From positions 62,001-126,000 of the forward strand of contig UCLB01000012.1 of assembly GCA_900473205.1 (NCBI GenBank): 64,000 nucleotides of DNA, in the 5' to 3' direction. Shown piece by piece: positions 1 through 9,243 of the stretch. Position numbers and translations under genes: made by a program. Origin of the DNA: Hyphomicrobiales bacterium (lineage in GTDB: Bacteria > Pseudomonadota > Alphaproteobacteria > Rhizobiales > Rhizobiaceae). Under the pieces are notes generated by a model. That model did not search any database. It had not been told where the DNA came from and was given only the letters and a program-made list of their open reading frames with translations. How positions within the stretch are numbered: position 1 is the stretch's first letter; every line of letters starts with the position of its first letter.

Positions 1-1
1 C

Positions 2-100
2 CTCCGGTTGGCTGCTACGTCTTTGGGACGGATCACTGGCCGCGTCGATGTCGAGGATTTGCTCGGTGTCATATTTTCCGAATTCTGTATCGGCAAATGA
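2..100 (+). CDS. mnmE: MnmE (TrmE) tRNA modification GTPase, C-terminal end only
   Basis: Frame 2 is open from the window edge to a TGA at 98-100 and has no start here, so only the last 32 residues of a gene entering from the left are present. The peptide ends in FCIGK, the C-terminal Cys-x-Gly-Lys signature of MnmE, the GTPase that works with MnmG to modify U34 of certain tRNAs. The next gene is mnmG, the usual neighbour, which supports the call. The stop codon overlaps the first three bases of a parS-like site. Confidence 0.9.
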   Translation, partial: LRLAATSLGRITGRVDVEDLLGVIFSEFCIGK

Positions 101-113
101 TTCACGTGAAACA
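98..113. other. parS centromere-like site 1 (15/16 match)
   Basis: TGATTCACGTGAAACA differs at one position from the ParB-binding consensus TGTTTCACGTGAAACA. It overlaps the mnmE stop codon and lies 45 bases before the mnmG start. With the sites at 2068 and 11004 and the parAB genes at 2688-4446, it fits a chromosome-partition centromere cluster. ParB binding is inferred from the match. Confidence 0.8.
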
Positions 114-158
114 TTCGCGTTTTCCCGTTGGAGCGCGACAGGGATAAAGAGATTTATA

Positions 159-2036
159 ATGACATATGATGTCGTTGTAATTGGCGGTGGTCATGCTGGC
201 TGTGAAGCTGCAGCTGCGGCCGCACGACATGGCGCCAACACTGTTTTGCTGACGCACAAACGCGACACCATCGGCGTCATGTCCTGCAATCCCGCTATCG
301 GCGGTCTCGGCAAAGGTCATCTCGTTCGCGAGATTGATGCGCTGGATGGACTCATGGGCCGTGTAGCCGATGCTGGTGGCATTCAGTTTCGTATGCTGAA
401 TCGGAAGAAAGGCCCAGCTGTTCGTGGGCCTCGCACCCAGGCAGATCGGCGTCTCTATCGAGAAGCGATGCAATCGGAAATCGCTTCAATCCAGAATTTG
501 ACCGTGGTTGAGGGCGACGCTTACGACATCGAAATTGAAAATGACGTCATCAAGGCGGTTGTTCTTGCAGATGGTAAGAAGCTATCCTGCCGTGCTGTTA
601 TTCTCACAAGCGGTACCTTCCTCCGTGGCCTTATTCATATCGGTTCCGAAAAGATCCCAGCGGGACGCGTTGGAGAAAAGCCGTCCGTTGGACTTTCCGA
701 TACCTTGGCTCGGGCTGGACTGCAGATGGGCCGCCTTAAAACCGGGACACCTGCTCGTCTAGACGGAAAGACGATTGATTGGGCGGGTGTTGAACGCCAG
801 GGTGCCGATGAGACCCCGGTTCCCTTCTCCTTCATGACGGATAAAATCGTCAATCCGCAGATTTATTGCGGCGTTACGCGCACGACGCCTGCTGGTCACA
901 AAATTATTGAAGACAATATCCATCTCTCAGCCATGTATTCCGGCCAGATCGAAGGTGTCGGTCCACGTTATTGCCCGTCGATCGAAGACAAGATCGTCCG
1001 TTTCGGAGAACGTGATGGCCACCAGATTTTCCTGGAGCCGGAAGGTCTCGACGACGACACGATCTATCCCAATGGGATTTCGACCTCCCTGCCCGCTTCC
1101 GTACAGGAAATGTTCATTCACACGATCCCCGGTCTCGAGAAGGTTAAAATCCTTCAGCCTGGTTATGCAATAGAGTATGATTATGTCGATCCCCGCGAGC
1201 TCCGGCCCTCGCTGGAATGCAAGAAGGTCCCTGGTCTCTTTCTAGCCGGTCAGATTAACGGCACGACGGGCTACGAAGAAGCAGCGGCGCAAGGGTTGGT
1301 CGCGGGGCTAAACGCGTCTCTATTTGCGAGCGGAGGCGAACCAGTCCATTTTAGCCGAACAGAATCCTATATTGGCGTGATGATCGATGACCTGACGTCG
1401 AAGGGCGTCACAGAGCCATACCGCATGTTTACGTCGAGGGCCGAATACAGATTGTCGCTGCGTGTCGATAACGCTGATCTGCGCCTGACCCCTCTTGGGC
1501 TCGAAGTTGGTATCGTAGGTTCTGAGCGCGCCAATCGCTTTTCTGATTTTATCAATGACTTGAACTGCGGACGCGAGCTTCTGAGAGAACTATCGATAAG
1601 CCCGTCTCAAGCCGCGAAGCAGGGCTTGAAGCTCAATCATGATGGACAAAGACGGACTGCTTACGAACTGTTGGCGTATCCGGATATTGAGTTTGAGACG
1701 CTGAAAAACCATTGGCCCGAGGTCAATAATATTCCGGCCAAAGTGGCAGAGGTTCTTGAGATCGAAGCGAGCTATGCCGTTTATATGCAGCGCCAGAGCG
1801 CCGATATCGTTGATATCAAAAGAGACGAAGATCGCAAAATCCCGGAGGATTTTGATTTTACATCACTGTCTGGCCTCTCGAACGAATTGAAGCAAAAGCT
1901 TGAGAAAGCGCGGCCTGCAAATATCGCTCAGGCATCACGTGTGGACGGGATGACGCCAGCGGCAGTGTCGCTTATTCTTGCTTTGGTCAAGAAAGGCACT
2001 TATACGCAAACTCAGAAGTTGCGTGCACAGCCTTAA
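159..2036 (+). CDS. mnmG: MnmG (GidA) tRNA U34 carboxymethylaminomethyl modification enzyme
   Basis: This is the FAD-dependent partner of MnmE in wobble-uridine modification, acting in the cytoplasm. The protein has 625 residues, normal for the family. An N-terminal Rossmann FAD motif GGGHAGCE lies at residues 9-16, [11 protein letters not shown] follows at about residue 46, and the conserved GYEEAAAQG is near residue 370. The frame is open from 48, but the ATG at 159 is chosen: homology begins there ([11 protein letters not shown]), an AAAGAG ribosome-binding sequence precedes it, and an earlier start would overlap the mnmE end and parS. Third codon positions look richer in A/T than in later genes. 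Confidence 0.97.
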   Translation: MTYDVVVIGGGHAGCEAAAAAARHGANTVLLTHKRDTIGVMSCNPAIGGLGKGHLVREIDALDGLMGRVADAGGIQFRMLNRKKGPAVRGPRTQADRRLYREAMQSEIASIQNLTVVEGDAYDIEIENDVIKAVVLADGKKLSCRAVILTSGTFLRGLIHIGSEKIPAGRVGEKPSVGLSDTLARAGLQMGRLKTGTPARLDGKTIDWAGVERQGADETPVPFSFMTDKIVNPQIYCGVTRTTPAGHKIIEDNIHLSAMYSGQIEGVGPRYCPSIEDKIVRFGERDGHQIFLEPEGLDDDTIYPNGISTSLPASVQEMFIHTIPGLEKVKILQPGYAIEYDYVDPRELRPSLECKKVPGLFLAGQINGTTGYEEAAAQGLVAGLNASLFASGGEPVHFSRTESYIGVMIDDLTSKGVTEPYRMFTSRAEYRLSLRVDNADLRLTPLGLEVGIVGSERANRFSDFINDLNCGRELLRELSISPSQAAKQGLKLNHDGQRRTAYELLAYPDIEFETLKNHWPEVNNIPAKVAEVLEIEASYAVYMQRQSADIVDIKRDEDRKIPEDFDFTSLSGLSNELKQKLEKARPANIAQASRVDGMTPAAVSLILALVKKGTYTQTQKLRAQP

Positions 2037-2047
2037 CGAGTCTCAAT

Positions 2048-2668
2048 ATGAAGATAAACGGCCAGAGTGTTTCACGTGAAACACAAGATCGGCTTGAGCA
2101 TTTTGTCGAGCTTTTCAAGAAGTGGAATGCTACGACCAATCTCGTAGCACCCTCGACCCTCGGCGAATTGTGGTCTCGCCATGTGGCAGATAGCGCGCAG
2201 ATATTTCAACTGTCTCCCGTGAATCAGACGTGGGTGGACCTCGGGAGTGGCGGTGGCTTCCCCGGCGTCATCACGGCCATTTTTTTGGCCGAGCTGCAGG
2301 ATGGTTGGGTCAATCTAGTCGAAAGCAACAATAAAAAGGCCGGGTTTCTACGAGTCGCGTTGAAAGAGACGGGCGCCAGAGGGTCTGTGCATCCAATTCG
2401 TATAGAGACGGCGCCGCAGATTATCAAATCGGCGAATGCGGTGTCTGCGCGCGCACTGGCCGAGCTCGATTTATTGCTGAGCTATATTCAGCCATGGGCA
2501 CATGAGAACCAAAATCTGCGCGCTTACCTTAACAAAGGCCGGGATTACGAGGCTGAGGTTCAAAAAGCGCGTGGTCGTTGGGATTTCGATCTGGTAAAAC
2601 ACCAAAGCAGTGTAGAAGAGAACTCTGTTGTTCTCGAAATCAGTAATTTGCGTCGAAAAGCTGATTGA
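2048..2668 (+). CDS. rsmG: RsmG (GidB) 16S rRNA G527 N7-methyltransferase
   Basis: RsmG uses S-adenosylmethionine to methylate G527 of 16S rRNA. The 206-residue protein has the SAM-binding glycine-rich loop [11 protein letters not shown] at residues 63-73 and the usual N-terminal helical region. It follows mnmG by 11 bases and precedes parA by 19, the standard order in this lineage. Codons 7-12 (SVSRET) are encoded by a perfect parS palindrome, so those residues are fixed by the centromere sequence as much as by enzyme function. Confidence 0.97.
   Translation: MKINGQSVSRETQDRLEHFVELFKKWNATTNLVAPSTLGELWSRHVADSAQIFQLSPVNQTWVDLGSGGGFPGVITAIFLAELQDGWVNLVESNNKKAGFLRVALKETGARGSVHPIRIETAPQIIKSANAVSARALAELDLLLSYIQPWAHENQNLRAYLNKGRDYEAEVQKARGRWDFDLVKHQSSVEENSVVLEISNLRRKAD
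2068..2083. other. parS centromere site 2, perfect palindrome inside rsmG
   Basis: TGTTTCACGTGAAACA is an exact match to the 16-base parS consensus bound by Spo0J/ParB proteins. It sits 21 bases into rsmG, about 600 bases upstream of parA. A location inside or near rsmG is common for rhizobial chromosomal parS. Confidence 0.93.
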
Positions 2669-2687
2669 CTAAGTCAGGTGCGGCACC

Positions 2688-3479
2688 ATGTTTGAAAAAA
2701 ACCGGATCATTACGATTGCCAACCAAAAGGGCGGTGTCGGTAAAACGACGACGGCGATTAACCTCGCCACGGCTCTGGCCGCGATCGGTGAGCGCGTTCT
2801 CGTCGTCGATCTCGATCCGCAGGGCAATGCCAGCACCGGTCTCGGTATTGACCGCCGCGAACGCAAGTTGTCGTCCTATGACCTTCTAGTCGGTGCCAAT
2901 ACCGTTGCCGAAGTCGCAGTGCCGACGGCTGTGCCAAATCTCGATATCGTGGCCTCGACTATGGATTTGTTGGGCTTCGAAATGGAAGTTGCAAACGCCG
3001 CAAACCGCGTATTCCTGCTCAAGAGCGCGCTACAAGCGCCAGATGCCCTCGCCTATTCCTATATTCTCGTCGATTGCCCGCCATCTTTCAATCTTCTAAC
3101 GATGAACGCCATGGCTGCCGCTCACTCGGTATTGGTGCCGTTGCAATGCGAGTTCTTCGCGTTGGAGGGTCTCAGCCAGTTGTTGGACACGGTCAATCAA
3201 ATACGCGGAACGGTCAATCCGGCGCTGGATATCCAGGGTATCGTTCTGACCATGTTCGATTCGCGCAATAATCTCGCGCAGCAGGTGGTCAGTGATGTAC
3301 GGACGCATCTCGGTGAGAAAGTGTACCACACGCTCATCCCGCGCAATGTGCGCGTCTCCGAAGCGCCGTCCTATGGTAAGCCGGCCATTTTGTACGATTT
3401 GAAATGCGCAGGAAGTCAGGCCTATCTGCAACTCGCTTCTGAGGTCATTCAACGCGAGCGTTTGCGCAAAGCTGCATGA
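2688..3479 (+). CDS. parA: ParA (Soj) chromosome-partitioning ATPase
   Basis: A 263-residue Walker-type ATPase that drives origin segregation together with ParB-parS. The deviant Walker A motif KGGVGKTT is at residues 14-21, and the ILVDCPPSF segment with its Walker B aspartate is near residue 129. The length and the absence of an N-terminal DNA-binding extension are typical of chromosomal rather than repABC-plasmid ParA. It is followed by parB after 82 bases. Confidence 0.97.
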   Translation: MFEKNRIITIANQKGGVGKTTTAINLATALAAIGERVLVVDLDPQGNASTGLGIDRRERKLSSYDLLVGANTVAEVAVPTAVPNLDIVASTMDLLGFEMEVANAANRVFLLKSALQAPDALAYSYILVDCPPSFNLLTMNAMAAAHSVLVPLQCEFFALEGLSQLLDTVNQIRGTVNPALDIQGIVLTMFDSRNNLAQQVVSDVRTHLGEKVYHTLIPRNVRVSEAPSYGKPAILYDLKCAGSQAYLQLASEVIQRERLRKAA

Positions 3480-3561
3480 TGCGCGCCAGCCGCCAAGACG
3501 CGATAAAATAATCCAAGCGCAAAACTACGATGAGCGGCGCTTTCGATCTGTGGAGTAAATA

Positions 3562-4446
3562 ATGAGCGATGATCTTTCGAAGCGCCGTCTCGGACGTGGC
3601 CTGGCAGCATTGATTGGTGAGATGGACCAGCCTTTGCCGGTTGGTGAACCCCAACGCGCCGTCAGCCCTGATCGCACAATCCCTATCGAATTCATTGCCC
3701 GCAGCCCGCGCAACCCGCGTCGCCATTTTGATGAAAGCGAATTGCAGGATCTGGCGTCGTCCATTCGCCAGCACGGCATTGTTCAGCCTGTCGTCGTGCG
3801 CACCGTCGAGCCGAACCGTTACGAGATTATCGCCGGTGAACGCCGCTGGCGCGCGGCGCAGCTGGCGGGATTTACCGAAGTTCCGGTCATCGTTCGCGAT
3901 GTGGATGATCGCACCGCTCTCGAACTCGCCATTGTTGAAAACGTGCAGCGGTCCGATCTCAACCCGCTGGAAGAGGCTCTCGGCTACGACCAGCTGATTG
4001 CCGAACATGGTTACACCCAGAATGATCTTGGCGAAATTATCGGCAAGAGCCGAAGCCATGTGGCTAATAGCCTGCGCCTTCTAAAGCTGCCAGACCCTGT
4101 TCGCGACATGCTGGCTGAAGGCACGCTCTCCGCTGGCCATGCTCGCGCTCTGGTTCCAACGTCTGACCCGGCCTATCTGGCGCGGACAATTGTCTCTAAG
4201 GGACTTTCCGTTCGTGATGCAGAGCGTTTGGCGCAGGCAGATATCCGTGCGCAATTGGACCCGACAAATTCCCGCAAGGCTGAGAACGAAAAAGACTCCG
4301 ATACGATTGCACTGGAGCGGACGCTTGCGGATGCGCTAGGGCTCGATGTGAAGATCAATCACAAGGGCAATAGCGGGCATATCCGTATCAACTACCGCAC
4401 GCTGGAACAGCTTGAAGCGGTCTGCCGTCTGTTAGAACAAAAATAG
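3562..4446 (+). CDS. parB: ParB (Spo0J) centromere-binding CTPase
   Basis: ParB loads at parS and spreads as a CTP-dependent clamp. The 294-residue protein shows the ParB/sulfiredoxin domain with the CTP-binding box GERRWR at residues 92-97, a helix-turn-helix around residues 145-185 (ending SRSHVANSLRLLKLP) that reads parS, and a C-terminal dimerisation region. Size and domain order are standard. A strong terminator follows at 4466. Three parS sites in the window are its likely targets. Confidence 0.97.
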   Translation: MSDDLSKRRLGRGLAALIGEMDQPLPVGEPQRAVSPDRTIPIEFIARSPRNPRRHFDESELQDLASSIRQHGIVQPVVVRTVEPNRYEIIAGERRWRAAQLAGFTEVPVIVRDVDDRTALELAIVENVQRSDLNPLEEALGYDQLIAEHGYTQNDLGEIIGKSRSHVANSLRLLKLPDPVRDMLAEGTLSAGHARALVPTSDPAYLARTIVSKGLSVRDAERLAQADIRAQLDPTNSRKAENEKDSDTIALERTLADALGLDVKINHKGNSGHIRINYRTLEQLEAVCRLLEQK

Positions 4447-4465
4447 AATTAACTATTTGAATGAT

Positions 4466-4498
4466 AACGGGAAATAGAACTTCTGTTTCCCGTTTTTT
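4466..4498 (+). terminator. Rho-independent terminator of the mnmG-parB run
   Basis: AACGGGAAA (4466-4474) pairs with TTTCCCGTT (4486-4494) and is followed by a T run. It lies just past the parB stop and ends the forward transcript before the reverse-strand SDHAF4-like gene. Confidence 0.85.
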
Positions 4499-4515
4499 AT
4501 TTATGTGAGATTGCC

Positions 4516-4716
4516 TCAGAAGTCGATTGCACGGCCTTTTATCTCATAGTCCCCGAAACGTACCGGTTCAGCACCGACGCGTCCACCCGTCTCCGGTGGC
4601 AATTCCAGCGGCTCTGCGGCCTTGCGGCGCTCTTCGGCTTCCTTCAATGCGCGCTCTGCTGCAGGGGAAATCTTCTTCTGGTTTTCACCAGCATTGTCGT
4701 TGTCTGCGTTCTGCAT
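4516..4716 (-). CDS. DUF1674 protein, SDHAF4-like succinate dehydrogenase assembly factor
   Basis: A 66-residue protein ending with the family signature GGRVGAEPVRFGDYEIKGR (residues 46-64), then AIDF. Members of DUF1674 (SDHAF4/Sdh8 in mitochondria) help the flavinylated SdhA subunit assemble into complex II. The middle is a charged Glu/Lys/Arg-rich helix. The ATG at 4716 is preferred; a TTG three codons upstream is possible. It stands alone on the reverse strand, divergent from htpX. The family call is strong; the role in this species is inferred. Confidence 0.85.
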   Translation of the reverse strand: MQNADNDNAGENQKKISPAAERALKEAEERRKAAEPLELPPETGGRVGAEPVRFGDYEIKGRAIDF

Positions 4717-4824
4717 GGTTCTCAAGGCCTTATGACAAGATATTGAAAAGCGTTTCTTCGTAACCAGATTATAGAAGTCGGAAAGGCTTGATAAGCCATT
4801 TCACCCTGGAACGGAGATTTTTGG

Positions 4825-5784
4825 ATGAACCTGATGCGTACGGCCATGTTGTTGGCATTCATGACGGCCTTGTTCATGGGCATTGGTTTCATGATCGGCG
4901 GAACGGGCGGCATGATGATTGCCTTCCTTTTTGCCGCAGGCATGAACTTCTTCTCCTACTGGAATTCCGACAAGATGGTCCTTCGCGCTTACCACGCGCA
5001 GGAGGTGGATGAGCGCAATGCGCCCGATTTCTTCGCGATGATCCGCGACCTTTCCCAGAATGCCGGTCTGCCCATGCCGAAGGTCTATGTCTATGACAGC
5101 CCGCAGCCGAATGCTTTTGCCACCGGTAGCAACCCTGAAAATGCGGCGGTTGCCGCTTCGACTGCACTAATGGAACGGTTGACGCCGCAGGAAGTGGCTG
5201 GCGTCATGGCGCATGAGCTGGCTCATATCCAAAATCGCGACACCCTGACCATGACTATTACCGCCACGCTCGCCGGTGCGATTTCCATGCTGGGCAACTT
5301 CGCCTTCTTCTTTGGCGGGAACCGTGAAAACAACAATCCGCTTGGCTTTATTGGCGTGCTGGTGGCGATGATCGTTGCGCCACTTGCGGCCATGCTGGTT
5401 CAGATGGCAATCAGCCGTACACGCGAATATTCTGCCGACCGTCGTGGAGCAGAGATTTGCGGCGACCCCTTGTGGCTTGCTTCGGCCTTGCAGAAGATCG
5501 CCGGTGCTGCTCAGCAAATCCACAATGATGATGCCGAAAGAAACCCGGCGACTGCGCATATGTTCATCATCAACCCGTTGTCTGGCGAGCGGATGGACAA
5601 TCTGTTTTCCACCCACCCGAATACCGATAATCGCATTGCCGCCCTGCAGGCCATGTCATCGGAATTTGCGCAGCCATCGACCTACGCGGCGACAAGTGAT
5701 AAGCCGGTGCGCAAATCACGCTCCGTCCCGAACACGGGTTTTGGACGAGGCGATAATAATGAGCGTAAAGGTCCCTGGTCTTGA
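4825..5784 (+). CDS. htpX: HtpX, inner-membrane M48 zinc metalloprotease
   Basis: A heat-shock-type membrane protease that cleaves damaged membrane proteins. Of its 319 residues, two hydrophobic segments lie at about 5-25 and 27-45. The zinc motif HELAH is at 130-134 with catalytic Glu131, two further membrane segments follow at about 143-163 and 175-193, and the third ligand Glu201 is in [10 protein letters not shown]. The C-terminal tail is basic and low-complexity. Its stop codon overlaps the TTG start of rsmB, so the two are probably translationally coupled. Confidence 0.96.
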   Translation: MNLMRTAMLLAFMTALFMGIGFMIGGTGGMMIAFLFAAGMNFFSYWNSDKMVLRAYHAQEVDERNAPDFFAMIRDLSQNAGLPMPKVYVYDSPQPNAFATGSNPENAAVAASTALMERLTPQEVAGVMAHELAHIQNRDTLTMTITATLAGAISMLGNFAFFFGGNRENNNPLGFIGVLVAMIVAPLAAMLVQMAISRTREYSADRRGAEICGDPLWLASALQKIAGAAQQIHNDDAERNPATAHMFIINPLSGERMDNLFSTHPNTDNRIAALQAMSSEFAQPSTYAATSDKPVRKSRSVPNTGFGRGDNNERKGPWS

Positions 5785-7163
5785 CATCGAACTCCTCCGC
5801 CAAACCGGCAAAACACTTTAAACGCAAGCCGTCTGGTGGAAATAATGACGCCTCTTTCGCAGGCGAAGAATGGAAGCCGGGCCTTGCGGCCCGCGTCGCA
5901 GCCGTAAAGATCATCTCTGCCGTCATCGATAAGAAGACGTCACTGGATGGCATGTTGGATGCGGAAAACGGGAATCCGGCCTATCGTGCGCTGAGCCTTG
6001 CGGACCGCGCATTGGTGCGCGCCATCGTCAACACGGCGCTGCGGCATCTGCCACGCATCGAAGCCGCACTCTCCATGTTGCTGGATGGACCGCTTCCACA
6101 GGGCGCGCGTTCGTTGCACCATGTCATGGTCGTGGGTGCCACGCAGATGCTGTATCTCGATGTACCTGACCATTCCGCGGTTGATCTTGCAGTGGAGCAG
6201 GCGCATCGAGATCCCCGCAACAAGCGTTTCGTGAAACTCGTCAATGCCGTTCTCCGCCGCTTGGGTCGTGAGAAAAACGATGTGTTGCAGGCAATCAGCA
6301 CCGTTCCCGTGCTGCCCGAGTGGTTTTTCTCACGTTTGGCTGAGGTTTATGGCGCTGAAGTTGTGAGCCGTATGGCCGAGGCTCAACTTATTCCGTCGGT
6401 TATCGATGTCACAGTCAAATCCGATCCCGATCTCTGGGCGCAGAAGCTGAACGGTACTGTCATGCCCAATGGCAGCGTCAGGCTTCAGTCTTTCGAAGGC
6501 TCTGTCGCTGCGCTGGAGGGTTTTGACGAGGGTGAGTGGTGGGTGCAGGATTTTTCCGCCAGCATGCCTGTGCGTTTGATGGGCGATCTCTCTGGCAAAC
6601 GTGTTGCGGACCTTTGTGCTGCACCGGGTGGCAAGACGGCGCAGCTTATTCTTGCGGGCGCCGAGGTCACGGCACTCGATCAATCCGGCAACCGCCTGAA
6701 GCGTTTGCGTGAAAATCTCGATCGTCTGAAACTGAAAGCCGACACGGTTGAGAGCAATATGCTCAAGTTCCAGACCGACGACTTGTTCGACGCGGTGCTA
6801 CTGGATGCGCCCTGCTCTTCCACGGGCACGCTGCGCAAGCACCCGGATGTGTGCTGGACGAAGGACACGCAGGACATTGCAAAGCTCGCGGCTTTGCAGG
6901 AGCAGATGCTGCGTCACGCCATTACGCTGGTTAAGCCGGGCGGTATGGTCGTGTTTTCCAATTGCTCGCTGGACCCGTCAGAGGGTGAAGACATGGTCGC
7001 GAAGGTGCTGAAAAGCGAGCCTGGCCTTGGGCGCGTTCCTGTGTCGCCGGAGGATTTTCCAGGCCTTGAAGCAGCGATCAATGCTGACGGTGACCTGCGC
7101 ACAACGCCGGATATGTTCGGTGGCGTAGATGGTTTTTATGCAGCGGTGCTACGTAAACACTAA
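5781..7163 (+). CDS. rsmB: RsmB (Sun/Fmu) 16S rRNA m5C967 methyltransferase
   Basis: RsmB methylates C967 of 16S rRNA. Its 460 residues contain an N-terminal NusB-like RNA-binding domain (about 30-160) and a Rossmann methyltransferase with SAM loop [12 protein letters not shown] near 277. The two cysteines of m5C enzymes are present, in DAPCSSTG near 344 and [11 protein letters not shown] near 395. The start is a TTG that overlaps the htpX stop by four bases. No in-frame ATG exists before the conserved domain, which supports this rare start. Confidence 0.93.
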   Translation: MTSNSSAKPAKHFKRKPSGGNNDASFAGEEWKPGLAARVAAVKIISAVIDKKTSLDGMLDAENGNPAYRALSLADRALVRAIVNTALRHLPRIEAALSMLLDGPLPQGARSLHHVMVVGATQMLYLDVPDHSAVDLAVEQAHRDPRNKRFVKLVNAVLRRLGREKNDVLQAISTVPVLPEWFFSRLAEVYGAEVVSRMAEAQLIPSVIDVTVKSDPDLWAQKLNGTVMPNGSVRLQSFEGSVAALEGFDEGEWWVQDFSASMPVRLMGDLSGKRVADLCAAPGGKTAQLILAGAEVTALDQSGNRLKRLRENLDRLKLKADTVESNMLKFQTDDLFDAVLLDAPCSSTGTLRKHPDVCWTKDTQDIAKLAALQEQMLRHAITLVKPGGMVVFSNCSLDPSEGEDMVAKVLKSEPGLGRVPVSPEDFPGLEAAINADGDLRTTPDMFGGVDGFYAAVLRKH

Positions 7164-7246
7164 CCGAATGCTCTTCTGCTTTCCTTCCACATCCCGCGTT
7201 GCCGTTGCTTCGTGGGTGGTTTCCTCGTCAATGGCTGACCGCGCTT

Positions 7247-7269
7247 GATGCCGCACGACGTGCGGCGTC
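7247..7269. terminator. Stem-loop downstream of rsmB
   Basis: GATGCCGCAC and GTGCGGCGTC form a 10-pair stem with a three-base loop. No T run follows, so this is a possible terminator or RNA-stability element only. The rest of the 7164-7404 gap is AT-rich; TTGTCA at 7333 and TACATC at 7357 form a loose promoter candidate for the next gene. Confidence 0.4.
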
Positions 7270-7404
7270 GGTTACCCCGGCGCGTCAGCATCGTTTACAA
7301 AATATGAAGTTTTTCGTGAAAGATTGAATGACTTGTCAATTGCTAGCCAGCATCCATACATCTCTGAAACATAATAAGTCTTTGCGCGGGCGGGAAACAC
7401 AAGT

Positions 7405-9096
7405 TTGGTAGGATCCCTGAACAGCAGCTTCAGTGTTGCGGGGCTATTTTTACGCACCCTCCGGAACCGTGCCATGATTGGCATCGCGCCGCTGCGTATT
7501 CAATTCTTGAAACTTGCAGATCGTACACCCAGCGGGCTCGTGGCAGCGCCAACGGATTTGCGCGCGGTTGATCCCTACATTGCCGAAGAGCTGGTCTATG
7601 GCCGTATCGCGCTCGCAGGGCGAATACTCGAGACCGGCGGTGTTTCACCCTTTTCTCTGGACATGCCGTCCGAGGCCTTCGAGGAAAAGCTGCACAGCTT
7701 CAGCTGGCTGCGCCATGTCCGGGCCAGCAAGTCGGAGGAGGCCTGCACCCGATCTCGTCTTCTGGTTTCAGACTGGATTGCGGTCCACGGACGCAGGATC
7801 ATGGGCATTGCCTGGGCGCCGGAGACGGCGGCGCAGAGGCTGATTGCGTGGTTATCGCATTCACCTGTCATTTTGCAGAGTGCGGATGCGGGTTTCTATC
7901 GGCGTTTCCTGAAAAGCCTCGGTTATCATGTGCGCTATCTGAGCCTGATTGCCAAATATGCGCCTGATGGTGAAGTGCGGTTGAAAGTCCGCATCGCGCT
8001 GGCCGTTGCATCGATTTCCCTGCCCAATCGCGCCTCGAAGATTGCCCGTTACGGCATGAAACTGGATCGGGAATTGGAACGTCAGATTCTTCCGGATGGG
8101 GGACATGTATCGCGCAATCCCAGAATCATGCTGGATTTGCTGATCGATCTTTTGCCGTTACGACAGAGCTATATCAATCTGGGCCATGATGTGCCGCCAG
8201 GGCTTGTGCCGGCGATTGACCGCATGTTCCCGGCCATTCGTTTCTTCCGGCATCAGGATGGTGATCTGGCGCTGTTCAACGGATCCACGGCAACGCTCGC
8301 CAACGAACTGGCCTCTGTGCTGCGGTATGACGAGACATCTGGGCGGCCATCGCGCGCGCTTCCTGATATCGGTTATCAGCGACTGGCGGCGGATGACACG
8401 GTCATCATTGTCGATACGGGTATTCCCCAACGGCTGTCGCTTTCCAGAGGTGCTCATTGCGGCTGCCTGTCCTTCGAGCTGTCTTCGGTCAGAAATCGCT
8501 TCATCGTCAATTCCGGCTTTCCACCCTTTGCGGCACCCGCCTTCAAACGGGCAAGCCGCTCGACAGCCGCGCATTCCACCGTCACCATCAATGACACGTC
8601 GTCGTCGCGACTTTCACGCTCGCGGCTGCTGGGAGCCATCATGGTGCCGGGTATTACCGAGGTGAATGTGGAGCGAGAGACCGACCAGAAAGGTGCCGAT
8701 GTGCTGGTGGCATCGCATGACGGTTATCTCAAAGAATTCGGTTTTATTCACCAGCGAGAGCTGGAACTGAATGCCGCTGGCAGCAAGATCAAAGGACGTG
8801 ATCTCATCCAAGCCGCCGAAAGTGAAAAGAAATCGCCGTCCTCGTCCGTGGATGTCGTTTCACGGTTTCACATTCATCCCTCCATCGAGCTTGTGTCTCT
8901 GGATGAGGAATCCATTATGATGCGCGCGGTGGATGGCACAAGCTGGGTGTTTTCAGCGCCGGGTCAGACGGTAAGTATAGCGGAAGACGTGTTCATGGCG
9001 GATGCGTCCGGTATTCGCCCGTCGCAGCAGATCGAAATCCCCTTCCAGGCTTCCGGAACAACGGAAGTCCGCTGGCTTATCGAGCGAAAGCTGTAA
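7405..9096 (+). CDS. Heparinase II/III family protein
   Basis: The 563-residue protein matches the heparinase II/III-like family: an alpha-helical N-terminal half followed by a beta-rich C-terminal domain with HCGCLSFEL (near residue 350) and the conserved AAHSTVTINDTSS (near 390). Family enzymes are polysaccharide lyases, but the rhizobial members next to purH have no known substrate. No signal peptide is evident, although the N-terminus is hydrophobic and basic. The start is uncertain: a TTG at 7405 or an ATG at 7474 (MIGIAPL). It lies between rsmB and purH on the same strand but with wide gaps, so it may be transcribed separately. Confidence 0.8.
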   Translation: MVGSLNSSFSVAGLFLRTLRNRAMIGIAPLRIQFLKLADRTPSGLVAAPTDLRAVDPYIAEELVYGRIALAGRILETGGVSPFSLDMPSEAFEEKLHSFSWLRHVRASKSEEACTRSRLLVSDWIAVHGRRIMGIAWAPETAAQRLIAWLSHSPVILQSADAGFYRRFLKSLGYHVRYLSLIAKYAPDGEVRLKVRIALAVASISLPNRASKIARYGMKLDRELERQILPDGGHVSRNPRIMLDLLIDLLPLRQSYINLGHDVPPGLVPAIDRMFPAIRFFRHQDGDLALFNGSTATLANELASVLRYDETSGRPSRALPDIGYQRLAADDTVIIVDTGIPQRLSLSRGAHCGCLSFELSSVRNRFIVNSGFPPFAAPAFKRASRSTAAHSTVTINDTSSSRLSRSRLLGAIMVPGITEVNVERETDQKGADVLVASHDGYLKEFGFIHQRELELNAAGSKIKGRDLIQAAESEKKSPSSSVDVVSRFHIHPSIELVSLDEESIMMRAVDGTSWVFSAPGQTVSIAEDVFMADASGIRPSQQIEIPFQASGTTEVRWLIERKL

Positions 9097-9191
9097 ACGG
9101 GCGCATCCATCTTAAAATCCTGCTTGATTCCATGGCGGATGCGCTCGCTCTGTTTATTAATGGGCAAAGCTGTGCTAACGCGGCGGCAACC

Positions 9192-9213
9192 GCCGGATGG
9201 GTCGCTCTCCGGC
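9192..9213 (+). promoter_or_regulatory. Stem-loop in the purH leader
   Basis: GCCGGA (9192-9197) pairs with TCCGGC (9208-9213) 30 bases before the purH start, beside a GGCGGCAACCGCC repeat at 9182-9194. Either fold could affect translation of purH. It does not resemble a ZTP or purine riboswitch that I know. Function unknown. Confidence 0.25.
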
Positions 9214-9243
9214 CTGTCCCTTCCGCATTACGGAGTCCTCCCG

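Noticed and set aside
48-158. N-terminal extension of mnmG by 37 codons
   Set aside because: It overlaps the mnmE end and a parS site, lacks a ribosome-binding site, and MnmG homology begins at the ATG at 159.
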